Below are positions 42,603 through 51,276 of a DNA stretch of 64,000 bases, piece after piece (the stretch's first letter is position 1; every line of letters starts with the position of its first letter). A model generated the notes under the pieces. The model saw only the letters and a program-made list of their open reading frames with translations, was not told the DNA's origin and searched no databases. The position numbers and the translations under genes are program-made. Source of the DNA: Acidimicrobiia bacterium (GTDB lineage Bacteria > Actinomycetota > Acidimicrobiia > Acidimicrobiales > Poriferisodalaceae); contig JAJDVQ010000006.1 of NCBI GenBank assembly GCA_022826045.1, positions 1 through 64,000 on the forward strand, written 5' to 3'.

Positions 42603-45600
42603 ATGCGCCCGCCCGAGGACATGCCGCCCCCGTCGTCTGGGCCACCAGGCGGGCCTCAGGGTCCCCAAGGCCCCGGTGGCCCCCAGGGTCCCGGCGGCCC
42701 CCGGCGGATGCCGCGCCGCCCACGGGGACTCACCCGCTTCCGCCTGATCATCGGCATCGTCGTCGCGGTCGGCCTCATCCTGCTGCTGTCCTTCCGGGGC
42801 CTCGCCGGCTTCTGGACCGACTACCTGTGGTTCGACAGCCTCGGCTACGCCTCGGTGTGGTGGAAGGTGCTGTGGGCCAAGATCGGCCTCGGCCTGCTGT
42901 TCACGGCGATCTTCTTCGTCCTGATGTGGGTGAACCTGTTCATCGCCGAGCGTCTCGCTGCACGCGCAACGCCGACGGGTCCGGCCGAGGACATCGCCGC
43001 CCGCTGGCACCAGATTTCCCGCCGTCGCCGTGCCCTTATCCGCATCGGCGTCTCGCTGGTGCTCGCCTTCATGGTCGGCACTGGCGTCTCGGGCCAGTGG
43101 GAGTCGTGGCTGTTCTTCATCAACGCCACCGACTTCGGCCTCGCCGACCCCCAGTTCGGCCGCGACATCGGCTTCTACGTCTTCCGCCTGCCGTTCTTCA
43201 ACTTCCTGGTCGGCTGGGCATTCGCCGCCGTCCTGGTCACGTTCATCTTCACCACCATCTGGCACTACCTGAACGGCGCGATCCGGGTGCAGGCCCCTGC
43301 CGGCAGCCGGGTGCAGCCGCAGGTGAAGGCGCACCTGTCGCTGCTGCTGGGCCTGCTGGCGCTCATCAAGGCGGTGGGCTACTACTTCGACCAGTTCGAG
43401 CTCACGCTGTCCACCCGGGGCTTCGTCGACGGCGCCACCTACACCGACGTCAACGCCCAGCTGCCGGTGCTGCGGCTGCTGATGGTGATCAGCCTGTTCA
43501 GCTTCCTGCTGCTGGTGGTGAACATCTGGCGGCGCGGCTTCACCTACCCGGTGATCGCCGTGGCGCTGTGGGTGGTGATCGCCGGGCTGGCGGGCGCTGC
43601 CTACCCGGCCATCGTGCAGCGCTTCCAGGTGGAGCCCTCGGAGTCGACCCGCGAGGCGCCCTACATCGAGCGCAACATCGAGATGACCCGCATCGCGCTC
43701 GGGCTCGACAACGTGTCGCCCCGCGAGTTCAACTACGAACCCGGGCTGACTGCCGAAGACATCGAGAACAACTTCGACACGGTGCGCAACGTGCGTCTGC
43801 TCGATCCCGCCGTCATGCAGGACACGTTCCAGCAGACCCAGGGCATCAAGAGTTTCTACGACTTCCGCGACATCGACGTCGACCGCTACGAGATCGACGG
43901 CCAGGTCACCCAGATCGTGCTGGCGGCCCGTGAGCTGCGCCCCACCGAGCTGCCCACCGACACATGGGAGACCGAGCACGTCGCCTACACCCATGGCTAC
44001 GGCGTAGCAGCGGCGCCGGCCAACGGGGTCGACGCCAACGGCCGCCCGGCGTACGTGCTGGGCGACATCCCGAATGTGATCACTCCGGGCGCGGAGACCC
44101 TCGAGCTCGACGAGCCGGGCCTGTACGTGGGCGAGGACCTGCACGGCTACGCCATCGTGGGCGCCCAGCGTGCCGAGGTCGACTTCCAGGACGACGACGA
44201 CCGCACCGAGACCACCCGCTACGACGGCGCCGACGGCGTGGGCATCGGCGGCTTCTTCCGGCGCTTGGCGTTCGCGGTGCGCTTCGCCGAGCCGAACCTG
44301 TTGGTGTCGGGCGAGATCCAGAGCGAGAGCCGGATCCTGTTCAACCGTGACATTCAGGAGCGGGTGAGCCTGCTGGCGCCGTTCCTGGACTACGACAACG
44401 ACCCCTACCCCGTCGTGCTCGACGGGAAGGTGAAGTGGGTGCTCGACGCCTACACCACCACCACGCAGTTCCCGTACGCGCAGCGCACCAATTCGCGGGC
44501 GGCCACGCTGGGCAGCGACCTGCGCGACCCGTTCAACTATGTGCGCAACTCGGTGAAGGCCGTGGTGGACGCGCACGACGGCACGGTCACGTTCTACGTG
44601 GTCGACCGCAGCGACCCGATCGTGCAGTCGTACATCAAGCAGTTCCCGGCGCTGTTCGCCGAAGAAGAGCCGCCCGCCGAACTGCAGGAGCACTTCCGCT
44701 ATCCCGAGGACCTGTTCCGGGTGCAGACCGATGCGTGGGGCCGCTACCGCCTGAGCGACCCGTCGGAGTTCTACGACGCCGCCGGTGCATGGGCGGTGGC
44801 GCAGGATCCGGGCGACTCGATCGGCCAGACCACCGTGGAGACAGTGCGCGACGAGACGACCGGGCAGGTGATCGCCACGGTCGAGGCCAGGATCTCGCCG
44901 CAGTACCTGCTGTTCCGATTGCCCGGCGACGACGATGCGTCGTTCGTGATCTTCCGGCCGTTCGTGCCATTCTCCGAGGATGATTCCCGCAAGAACCTCG
45001 AAGGCTTCATGGTGGTCCACAACGATCCGGACCGGTACGGCCAGATCGAGGTGTTCGAGATCCGGTCGGATCAGCCGATCGACGGTCCGGCGCTGTTCAA
45101 CTCGAACATCCAGACCGAGGAGGAGATCTCCGAGCGGCTCACGCTGCTGAACCAGAACGGCTCGGTGGTGCGGCCCGGCAACCTGCTGCTGATCCCGGTG
45201 GAGAACTCGCTGCTGTACGTGCGGCCGCTGTTCATTGCGGCCACCGGGCCCACGGCGGTGCCCGAGCTGCAGCTGGTGATTGCCGGCATCGGCTCGAACG
45301 TGGTGATCTCCGAGACGTTCGAAGGGGCGCTCGAGAAGGCGATCGGCGCGAGCATCGACATCGGCAACGGCACGGTGCGCATGCCCGACGAGCCCGAAGC
45401 GCCCGACGACAGCGGGGACGAGCCGGCAGCCGCCGCGCCCGACGACGAGCCGGATGAGCCCGACACGGCGCCCGGCGCCAACGACGTGGGCAACCTGCTC
45501 GAACGTGCCGCAAGAGCTTTCGCGCAGGCCGACGCCGCCCTGCGCGAAGGCGATCTGGCCGCCTATCAAGAGGCAGTCGACGAAGCCGAGCGCCTGATAG

Positions 45601-45641
45601 CCAGAGCCGCCCGAATCCTCCAACAAGCCGCCACCGGCTAA
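42603..45641 (+). CDS. UPF0182 family integral membrane protein
   Basis: Large protein of 1012 aa typical of actinobacteria. After a Pro/Gly-rich start (residues 5-33) come about seven transmembrane helices in the first 320 residues (LIIGIVVAVGLILLLSF, LGLLFTAIFFVLMWVNLFIA, FNFLVGWAFAAVLVTFIF and others), then a big soluble domain with family motifs such as RNIEMTRIALGLDNV and YEPGLTAEDIENNFDTVRNVRLLD. The C-terminus is an acidic linker (about 925-960) and a helical segment (AARAFAQADAALREGDLAAYQEAVDEAERLI). Function is unestablished. Divergent from purN with an 83-bp gap. Confidence 0.92.
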   Translation: MRPPEDMPPPSSGPPGGPQGPQGPGGPQGPGGPRRMPRRPRGLTRFRLIIGIVVAVGLILLLSFRGLAGFWTDYLWFDSLGYASVWWKVLWAKIGLGLLFTAIFFVLMWVNLFIAERLAARATPTGPAEDIAARWHQISRRRRALIRIGVSLVLAFMVGTGVSGQWESWLFFINATDFGLADPQFGRDIGFYVFRLPFFNFLVGWAFAAVLVTFIFTTIWHYLNGAIRVQAPAGSRVQPQVKAHLSLLLGLLALIKAVGYYFDQFELTLSTRGFVDGATYTDVNAQLPVLRLLMVISLFSFLLLVVNIWRRGFTYPVIAVALWVVIAGLAGAAYPAIVQRFQVEPSESTREAPYIERNIEMTRIALGLDNVSPREFNYEPGLTAEDIENNFDTVRNVRLLDPAVMQDTFQQTQGIKSFYDFRDIDVDRYEIDGQVTQIVLAARELRPTELPTDTWETEHVAYTHGYGVAAAPANGVDANGRPAYVLGDIPNVITPGAETLELDEPGLYVGEDLHGYAIVGAQRAEVDFQDDDDRTETTRYDGADGVGIGGFFRRLAFAVRFAEPNLLVSGEIQSESRILFNRDIQERVSLLAPFLDYDNDPYPVVLDGKVKWVLDAYTTTTQFPYAQRTNSRAATLGSDLRDPFNYVRNSVKAVVDAHDGTVTFYVVDRSDPIVQSYIKQFPALFAEEEPPAELQEHFRYPEDLFRVQTDAWGRYRLSDPSEFYDAAGAWAVAQDPGDSIGQTTVETVRDETTGQVIATVEARISPQYLLFRLPGDDDASFVIFRPFVPFSEDDSRKNLEGFMVVHNDPDRYGQIEVFEIRSDQPIDGPALFNSNIQTEEEISERLTLLNQNGSVVRPGNLLLIPVENSLLYVRPLFIAATGPTAVPELQLVIAGIGSNVVISETFEGALEKAIGASIDIGNGTVRMPDEPEAPDDSGDEPAAAAPDDEPDEPDTAPGANDVGNLLERAARAFAQADAALREGDLAAYQEAVDEAERLIARAARILQQAATG

Positions 45642-45877
45642 CCGGACTCTGACACGACGCCGTCAGTGAGTGCCTGAGCGATTCGATGTCACCCGATCAA
45701 GCACGGACAAGACTCCGTGAGCTCATTCTCGACGGCGCTGCCGGGCCAGTCGCAGGACGAGCCGATGAGCGCTACTTCGCGCCGCTCCGGAATCGCGTTA
45801 GAGCACAGGCTGAAGCGACACACCGGCGCTCGGCCTTGCCGGATTCAGAGAGCTGCTGGTAGCGTTATTGCTCTCGC

Positions 45878-45954
45878 CGCGGGGTGGAGCAGTCTGGAAG
45901 CTCGTCGGGCTCATAACCCGAAGGTCGCAGGTTCAAATCCTGCCCCCGCCACCA
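45878..45954 (+). tRNA. Initiator tRNA-Met (CAT)
   Basis: A 77-nt cloverleaf from CGCGGGG to the encoded CCA. Acceptor arms CGCGGGG / CCCCGCC leave the 1:72 pair unformed (C1 opposite C72), a hallmark of bacterial initiators. The anticodon stem has the three G-C pairs (TCGGG / CCCGA) around the loop CTCATAA, with CAT at 45912-45914. The T-arm GCAGG-TTCAAAT-CCTGC is canonical. It marks the left border of the insertion-sequence-rich segment. Confidence 0.95.
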
Positions 45955-46181
45955 ACGTGTCTTAGCCACCAAGAACCCGTTTTGTTAGCCACCTAGGCGG
46001 ATTCGGGGTCTTGGAGGCCGATTTTGGCGTTTCGGGCGCGTGTCGTGGTGGATGCTCGGCGCGCGCGAGTCGTCGCGCGACTGTCTAGCTGGTGCGTGGA
46101 CGCGACAGGGCAGTCGGCGGTGTGGCCGGCTGCCCTGCTTGTACAGGGGCCTGTCGGACGCTCCCTTGTCAAGTGTGGTCG

Positions 46182-46698
46182 TCAGGCGGCGTGAAGTCGG
46201 GTGTGTTGTCGGTGTTGTTCGTCTCGCCGCATGCGTCGGGTGACGCGGTTGGCGAGGTGGCGTTTGTGGGCTCTGCGGGCTTCGCGACGGGTCTTGCCCT
46301 CGCCGGTTTTGCGGGCGAGGCAGGGCGGCGGCGTCGGGCTGGCTGCGGGCTTGGGTGACCGACGCGATGCGCAGCACTGAGTTGATGCGCCGGTTGCCGC
46401 CGAGGTCGAGCCGGTGCTTGATCGGTTGGCCGCTGCCTTCGCCTGAGGACAGCGCGACGGCGCCGGTGCCGCACCAGCGGGCGAATTTGGATTCGCGGTC
46501 GAACCGTGCGGGGTTGCCGACCTCGTGCAGCAGGGTGGCGGCGGCGATGGGGCCGATGCCGGGCTCGTCGCGCAGGGTGGTGCCGTGGCGGTCGAGCAGC
46601 TCGTCGATGAGACGCTCCAGGTGGCGGATCTCGCGGCGCGCCTGGCGGTCTTGTTCGATGAACGTCTGGAGCCATTCGAGGCGGTATCTGCCGGCGGG
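46182..46698 (-). pseudogene. IS110-family transposase, C-terminal remnant with frameshift
   Basis: Reading leftwards from about 46698, one frame gives RLEWLQTFIEQDRQARREIR, then TTLRDEPGIGPIAAATLLHE, CGTGAVALSSGEGSGQPIKH and GGNRRINSVLRIASVTQARS: the Transposase_20 (C-terminal) half of IS110 enzymes. At about 46325-46335, in a GCC-rich run, the reading shifts: the family tail CLARKTGEGKTRREARRAHK and following residues continue in another frame to the stop at 46182-46184. The N-terminal DEDD catalytic domain is missing, so the element is dead. Confidence 0.85.
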
Positions 46699-46962
46699 GG
46701 TCGATCCCCCCGACTGGCGGTGTCATGGGGTGCTCCTGCTGGAAGTCATGCTCCGGCGGGTCCGGGAACGGCAGGGGCGCTTCGCCACAACCGAGTCGAG
46801 ACAGTCAGGCTCCCACCGAGACAGGAGCGCTCCTGCCGGCCCCACACTCGACGCGACACGTCTGACAACAGGCACACGGCCAGCATTTTGTCGAGTCACC
46901 GCCGAGCGAAGGACCGGACCGCAACCCCCTGGCAGAGAGCCCCGGCACACCCAACAGTGACA

Positions 46963-47725
46963 CTCGGAAATTTTGTGTAACTGGCGTGGTCTGAGGGTCC
47001 CCAGCCGAGGGCTGTGGGCCGGGAAGGATCATGTCTGCGGCTGATCATGACAGGCCCCTGTCAGACGCCACGCCAGCACCGCGGCAGAGATGCGCTGTTC
47101 AGCCTCCGCAGCTTCGTTGTCGGCTTCGCTGTGTGCCATCCGTCGCAAGGTGCCAGCGGACAGCGTGCAAGACGCTCAACCCGCCGGCAGCCCACGAACA
47201 CAACAACGCGCAAGACCCCTCAGAGCCGACCTGAGCCGACCCTGAAGGGTCCCGCGAACAGTGAGGGCAGCCTGCCCCGAAACGGGCGCTATAGCGCTCC
47301 TAGACGCACGCAGCGTCGAACGTCAGCCCGAAGAAACCGCCTCCACCTCGCGACGTGTGTGCGCCGAGCGCCTGTAGGACACGACAGCGCAGCAGCCAAA
47401 CACAGCGCAAACGCTCAGCACAAAAGCGATGAGGGCCAGCGACGGAACGCCTAGAGCACTCAAGCCGAAAACCCCCAAAGAGGTCACAAGAGATGTGCAG
47501 AACGTTCCGAAATACGAACCGAAAAACCGGACAGCGCGGCTCTGGGCTGCTGGGGAGCTGTGTGGGTCCGTGCTCATGTTGTCAGTGTAGATCGTGGTGT
47601 TCATCGTCGTTTCCCGCACCAACGGCTGGAAGACCATCGTGAACACACCGGCCGTCCACTACGGCGACCGGATCGCCGACCACATCCGATGAACACCACC
47701 ACAGCCCGATACACAAAATTTCGAG
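46963..47725. mobile_element. 763-bp element bounded by IS256-like inverted repeats
   Basis: The left end CTCGGAAATTTTGTGTAA (46963-46980) is mirrored at the right by TACACAAAATTTCGAG (47710-47725); 12 bp (AAATTTTGTGTA) are identical and the outer CTCG is shared with a one-base offset. The repeats face inward and resemble ends of IS256 (mutator) elements. No transposase is present between them, only a small membrane-protein frame, so this looks like a non-autonomous derivative. The target duplication is not obvious. Confidence 0.6.
47323..47604 (-). CDS. Small membrane protein inside the inverted-repeat element
   Basis: From ATG 47604 a 93-aa frame encodes a polar N-terminus (MNTTIYTDNMSTDPHSSPAA), two hydrophobic segments (FFGSYFGTFCTSLVTSLGVF and LALIAFVLSVCAVFGCCAVV) and a basic C-terminus (SYRRSAHTRREVE). 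No family is recognised. Its base composition is less GC-rich than neighbouring genes, consistent with foreign origin. It may be a passenger gene or a chance frame. Confidence 0.4.
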   Translation of the reverse strand: MNTTIYTDNMSTDPHSSPAAQSRAVRFFGSYFGTFCTSLVTSLGVFGLSALGVPSLALIAFVLSVCAVFGCCAVVSYRRSAHTRREVEAVSSG

Positions 47726-47739
47726 CCTTCGCGTTTTTT

Positions 47740-48412
47740 TGGGACGCGGTCTGCTGGGCTCGGCGGTGTGAGGTTATGTGGTGAGGATGCCGCGGGCTTC
47801 GAGGTTGATTCACCCTGGGTTTTGCGCAGGCTCCGGAGATTGGAGCAAGCATGGGATCCATGGATGCAGAACTTCGTCCGGCGGCGACGTCGAGGCGGTA
47901 TTCGCGGGAGCAGAAGGACCACGCGGTGCGGATGGTGCTGGCCTTGCGTGAGGAGCTGGGTTCCTCGGCAGGGACGGTGACGCGTGTGGCGCGGCAGCTT
48001 GGCTATGGGGAGGAGTCGGTGCGGCGTTGGGTGGCTCAGGCTGAGATCGACGCCGGGACGCGTGCTGGGACCTCGACCGCGGAGAGCGCTGAGATGCGGC
48101 GGCTGCGTCAGGAGAACCGGGAGCTGCGGCGGGCGAACGAGATCCTGCAGCGGGCGGCGGTTTTTTTCGGGGCGGAGCTCGACCGCCGACAGCGATGATC
48201 GTGCGGTTCGTCGACGCCAACCGCGCCGAGTTCGGAGTCGAGCCCGTCTGTGCTGCGTTGCAGGCGGCTCCGTCCACGTATTGGACCTCCAAGCGCCGGC
48301 CGCCCTCGGCGCGGGCGTTGCGCGACGCCGAGCTGATGCCGGTGCTGTTGGACCTGTGGGAGGCGAACTACTCGGTCTACGGGGCGCGCAAGCTGTGGAT
48401 CGCCGCACGCGG
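47740..48412 (+). mobile_element. IS3-family insertion sequence, 3'-truncated
   Basis: The element includes a complete orfA and the first about 72 codons of orfB with the standard overlap and a T7 slippery run, but ends abruptly at about 48410 where an IS256-like end begins. The left terminal repeat lies somewhere between 47740 and 47850 and cannot be fixed by eye. Without the DDE residues of orfB the element cannot move itself. Confidence 0.7.
47851..48198 (+). CDS. IS3-family transposase OrfA
   Basis: DNA-binding half of an IS3 transposase (115 aa): an HTH_Tnp_1 domain (RRYSREQKDHAVRMVLALRE...VTRVARQLGYGEESVRRWVAQAEID) followed by a leucine-zipper-like coiled coil (EMRRLRQENRELRRANEILQRAAVFF). 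The run of seven T (48161-48167) in GCGG-TTTTTTT-CGGG, reading Val-Phe-Phe, is a typical -1 slippage site that would fuse OrfA to OrfB. The stop overlaps the orfB ATG. Confidence 0.85.
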   Translation: MGSMDAELRPAATSRRYSREQKDHAVRMVLALREELGSSAGTVTRVARQLGYGEESVRRWVAQAEIDAGTRAGTSTAESAEMRRLRQENRELRRANEILQRAAVFFGAELDRRQR

Positions 48413-48434
48413 GAGTGTCACATGTTCTGTGTAA
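48195..48434 (+). pseudogene. IS3-family transposase OrfB, truncated
   Basis: The N-terminal part of OrfB is intact (MIVRFVDANRAEFGVEPVCA...PSTYWTSKRRPPSARALRDAELMPVLLDLWEANYSVYGARKLW) up to the HTH_21 region; homology stops at about 48410, where the sequence turns into an IS256-type end and the frame terminates at 48434. The rve integrase domain (DDE) is absent. Confidence 0.8.
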
Positions 48435-48449
48435 GGGGGGTGGTCTGAG
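48414..48449 (+). repeat. Second IS256-like terminal sequence cutting orfB
   Basis: TGTGTAA-N5-GTGGTCTGAG at 48428-48449 repeats 46974-46995 in the same orientation, with related but diverged outer bases. It therefore looks like the left end of another member of the family whose end bounds the 46963-47725 element. It marks the exact break in the IS3 orfB. No corresponding right end is visible before the acyl-CoA ligase gene. Confidence 0.6.
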
Positions 48450-48850
48450 ACAGTTGCTTCGGTGATGGATTCCGGAGCGGCGGAGAGGACCACATTGACT
48501 GAGGACGCACGACTGGCTGGGCTGACGCCGACCCCTCGAAGCCCACTTCGAACCGCCAACCCTCAAACCCGCCCAGCCCCGAACTGAGCAAGAAACTTGA
48601 CACGGGACATTCGTACGCATCAAAGTTCTTGAGAGCCTGAGTGGCCATGGATGATCTCCGCGTCTGTGAGGACTCGACTGGCGCCCAGCCGGGCGCACGC
48701 GAAGGTAATTCCAACGATACGCGCGCCCATCCTTGTTTTTCTGTGACCTCGGATCCTTCGATGTCGCCCATCGCTTGGCGGCGGCGGACGCCAGGCCAAT
48801 CGCACTTCGGTGCAATGATTGCTTCAGCGATCCGAAGGCCTGCCTACGGT
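48450..48850. other. Non-coding region between IS remains and acyl-CoA ligase
   Basis: These 401 bp show no convincing gene on either strand. Short open frames lack conserved sequence or a ribosome-binding site. The left part is probably residual IS DNA; the right part should contain the promoter of the four-gene operon, possibly with a -10-like TACGGT at 48845-48850, directly before ATG 48851. Confidence 0.4.
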
Positions 48851-50485
48851 ATGAAGCACATGACCGATAACCGGGCGCAGCGCTATCGCCTCGCCGGATG
48901 GTGGACGGGTGTCCGGCTGATCGACCGGTTCGAGACCCATGTCCGCGAGGGTCCCGACCGACTCGCTCTGGTCAGCGGTGGCCACTCCATGACACGGCTC
49001 GAGCTGTGGCACGCAGCCGGCGAGGCCGCCGAGCAGATCCGCTCGCTCGTCGGCCCGGCCAGGCGACCGATCGTGATCCACCTGCCCAATTGCACGGACT
49101 GGATGGTGATGTTCCTGGCGGTGCTGCGGTCGGGCCATGTGCCGGCCACTACGCCCGTCACCACGCCCGAGGCGCATCTGCGCCACATCTTCGAGCTCAC
49201 ACGGTCGGCCCTGGTCGTCTGCGACGGCGAGGCCGGAGCCAACCGCTCCGCGGATGCCGTCCGGCGAGCCGCCGCTGCCGCGGCCTGCGGACCCATCGCC
49301 GTCGCCGTGCCAGCAGGAGGCGGGCTGGCGCCTGATGGCCCGCCGACGTCCCCGACTGTCGCCGCCGAGGTGCCCGAGGCCACCGCACATCTCATGTTCA
49401 CCTCGAGCACGACCGGGCCGCCCAAGGCGGTGAGCCACAGCGAAGACTCGCTGGCGGCGCTCAACATGCAGTTCGCGGAACGTTTCGATCTCGACCAGGG
49501 CACGCCGGTGTTCATGCCGTCGCCGCTCGGCCACAGCGTGGGCGCCATTCACGGCTGCCGCCTGTCGCTGTTCGTGGGCGCGCCGCTCATTCTCCAGGAC
49601 GAATGGGACGCCGGGGCGGCGCTGGAGCTGGTGGCGCGCCACCGAGCCGACTTCACGGCGGCGGCCACGCCGTTCCTGCTGGATCTGGCCAATGCCCACT
49701 GGGATGCCAGCGAGCCCAAGCTGGCATCCATGCGCAGCTTCCTCTGCGGCGGCGCCCAGGTGCCGCCCGCCCTCGTCCGGCGCTGCCGCGCCGAGCTGCC
49801 GAACACGTTCGTCACCCCGCTGTGGGGCATGACCGAAGGCGGCCTCACCACCTGTGTTCGGGCGTCGACCGAGTCACAGATCGAGACCACGGTGGGGGTG
49901 GGACTGCCGGGCCTCGAGCTGCGCATCCTCGACGCCGAGGGCGCGCTGCGCAACTCGGGCAGCGGCGAGCTGGTCATGCGCGGGCCGGGCGTGTTCAACG
50001 GCTACTACGGCCAGCCCGAGCTGTATGCCGCGGAGATTGTCGGCGAGGGTTTCTTCCGGACTGGCGATCTTGCCCGCATCGATGCCGACGGCTACGTGTC
50101 GATCACCGGACGGCTCAAGGACCTGATCATCCGCGGCGCTGTCAATATTTCTCCCGTGGAGACCGAGAATGCCATCGCCGCCCATCCCGACGTGGTGGGT
50201 GTGGCAGTGATCGGATGGCCCGACGAACGACTCGGCGAGCGCATCTGCGCTGCTGTCCACGCCCTCGTCCCGCTCGATCTCGGCGAGGTGCTCGCCTTCT
50301 GCGCAGAACAGGGGCTGCCACGCCGGTACTGGCCCGAGCGGCTGGTGCAGGTCGACGGCTTCCCGCGCACGGCGGCGGGCAAGATACGCAAGCAGCAGCT
50401 CCGCGACGAGCTCGTGGCCGCTGCCACCAGCGCTGAAACGATGCTCGGCAGCAGCGCCGGCCCTCACCGGGAGACGAGCCGATGA
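48851..50485 (+). CDS. Acyl-CoA synthetase / AMP-dependent ligase
   Basis: ANL-superfamily adenylating enzyme (544 aa) that makes an acyl-CoA from a carboxylic acid, ATP and CoA. Core motifs: the P-loop FTSSTTGPPKAVSHS, WGMTEGG (A5), FFRTGDLARIDADGYVSITGR (A7), RLKDLIIRGAVNISPVETE (A8 hinge) and PRTAAGKIRKQQL with the catalytic lysine (A10). Similarity is to cyclohexanecarboxylate- and medium/aromatic-acid CoA ligases. ATG 48851 or 48860 are equally plausible. It is first in an operon whose genes overlap by 1-4 nt. Confidence 0.85.
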   Translation: MKHMTDNRAQRYRLAGWWTGVRLIDRFETHVREGPDRLALVSGGHSMTRLELWHAAGEAAEQIRSLVGPARRPIVIHLPNCTDWMVMFLAVLRSGHVPATTPVTTPEAHLRHIFELTRSALVVCDGEAGANRSADAVRRAAAAAACGPIAVAVPAGGGLAPDGPPTSPTVAAEVPEATAHLMFTSSTTGPPKAVSHSEDSLAALNMQFAERFDLDQGTPVFMPSPLGHSVGAIHGCRLSLFVGAPLILQDEWDAGAALELVARHRADFTAAATPFLLDLANAHWDASEPKLASMRSFLCGGAQVPPALVRRCRAELPNTFVTPLWGMTEGGLTTCVRASTESQIETTVGVGLPGLELRILDAEGALRNSGSGELVMRGPGVFNGYYGQPELYAAEIVGEGFFRTGDLARIDADGYVSITGRLKDLIIRGAVNISPVETENAIAAHPDVVGVAVIGWPDERLGERICAAVHALVPLDLGEVLAFCAEQGLPRRYWPERLVQVDGFPRTAAGKIRKQQLRDELVAAATSAETMLGSSAGPHRETSR

Positions 50486-51276
50486 GTTCCGTCGAGCTGG
50501 GTGACATCACGGTCAACTACGCCTGCCGGGGCTCAGGGCCGCCGGTGGTGCTGTTGCACGGGCTGGCCGAGGACCATCAGTCGTGGGACGGCGTCACCGG
50601 CTATCTCGGCGGTTTCACCGTGTACGCGCTCGACCTCCGCGGTCATGGCCAGACGACAGCCGGCGAGGGCACCGGCACGCTGTCGCAGCTCAGCGGCGAC
50701 CTCGCCGCGTTCCTGCACGACGTGACCGGCCCGGCCGCAGTAGTGGGCTACTCGCTGGGCGGCACCATCGGGCTCCGCGCAGCGACCGAGCCGGACACCC
50801 TGATCGGCCACCTGATCGCCATTGCCACCTCGTCGGTGGTCGGCTCTGCTGCGGCCGAGTTCTTCGCGGGACGCATCGCACAGCTCGAAGCCGGCGACAC
50901 GAGCGGTTTCGCCGCCGGACTGCGCGACGACACGGCCGCCCAGATCGTCACGCCGGCCGATGTCGACGCAGTGACCTCAAGGCGACTCGATGCCGTCGGC
51001 GACGGCAGCGGCTACATCAACGCGGCCCGGGCGATGATCGGCATCCGGTCCGAACCGCTCAACCCGTTGCTGGAGAACGTCGAGGTGCCCGTGGACATCA
51101 TCGGGGCGTCGGACGACGTCTTCTGCCCCCGCCGGGCATCGGACATCATCGTCGACGGTGTCACCGGCAGCCGGTACCACGAGATAGCCGGCGCCGGCCA
51201 TCTGATCTCGGTGGACCAGCCCGATGCCTACGGCACGCTGATCGCCAGGCTCCTGGGCGAGAGGCAGTCGGCATGA
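50482..51276 (+). CDS. Alpha/beta-hydrolase
   Basis: Hydrolase of 264 aa with a full triad: nucleophile Ser91 in VGYSLGGTIG, an acid in IIGASDDVFCP and His in GAGHLISVDQP; the oxyanion region is VLLHGLAEDHQSW. The family includes C-C bond hydrolases, 3-oxoadipate enol-lactonases and esterases. It overlaps the ligase stop (ATGA) and the next start (ATGA), so it is translationally coupled; it probably opens a lactone/ester produced by the flavin monooxygenase or SDR step. Confidence 0.85.
   Translation: MSSVELGDITVNYACRGSGPPVVLLHGLAEDHQSWDGVTGYLGGFTVYALDLRGHGQTTAGEGTGTLSQLSGDLAAFLHDVTGPAAVVGYSLGGTIGLRAATEPDTLIGHLIAIATSSVVGSAAAEFFAGRIAQLEAGDTSGFAAGLRDDTAAQIVTPADVDAVTSRRLDAVGDGSGYINAARAMIGIRSEPLNPLLENVEVPVDIIGASDDVFCPRRASDIIVDGVTGSRYHEIAGAGHLISVDQPDAYGTLIARLLGERQSA

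Noticed and set aside
42126-45626. A very long open frame on the minus strand opposite the UPF0182 gene
   Set aside because: Its translation is low-complexity (Arg/Gly/Gln/Val/His-rich) without motifs, whereas the plus-strand frame encodes a recognised family; long antisense frames are expected in high-GC DNA.
46143-47072. CCTGTCnGACGC repeated near 46151 and 47057, possible IS110 ends
   Set aside because: The second copy lies in the inverted-repeat element and forms a self-palindrome; flanks do not match, and IS110 elements lack reliable terminal repeats, so no element can be delimited.
48450-48815. Minus-strand frames upstream of the acyl-CoA ligase
   Set aside because: Several overlapping frames exist, but none shows a family motif or ribosome-binding site, and they run into the IS end.
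45955-48850. Integrated prophage or integrative element at tRNA-fMet
   Set aside because: No integrase, phage structural gene or duplicated tRNA 3' end is visible; only IS remains are present.
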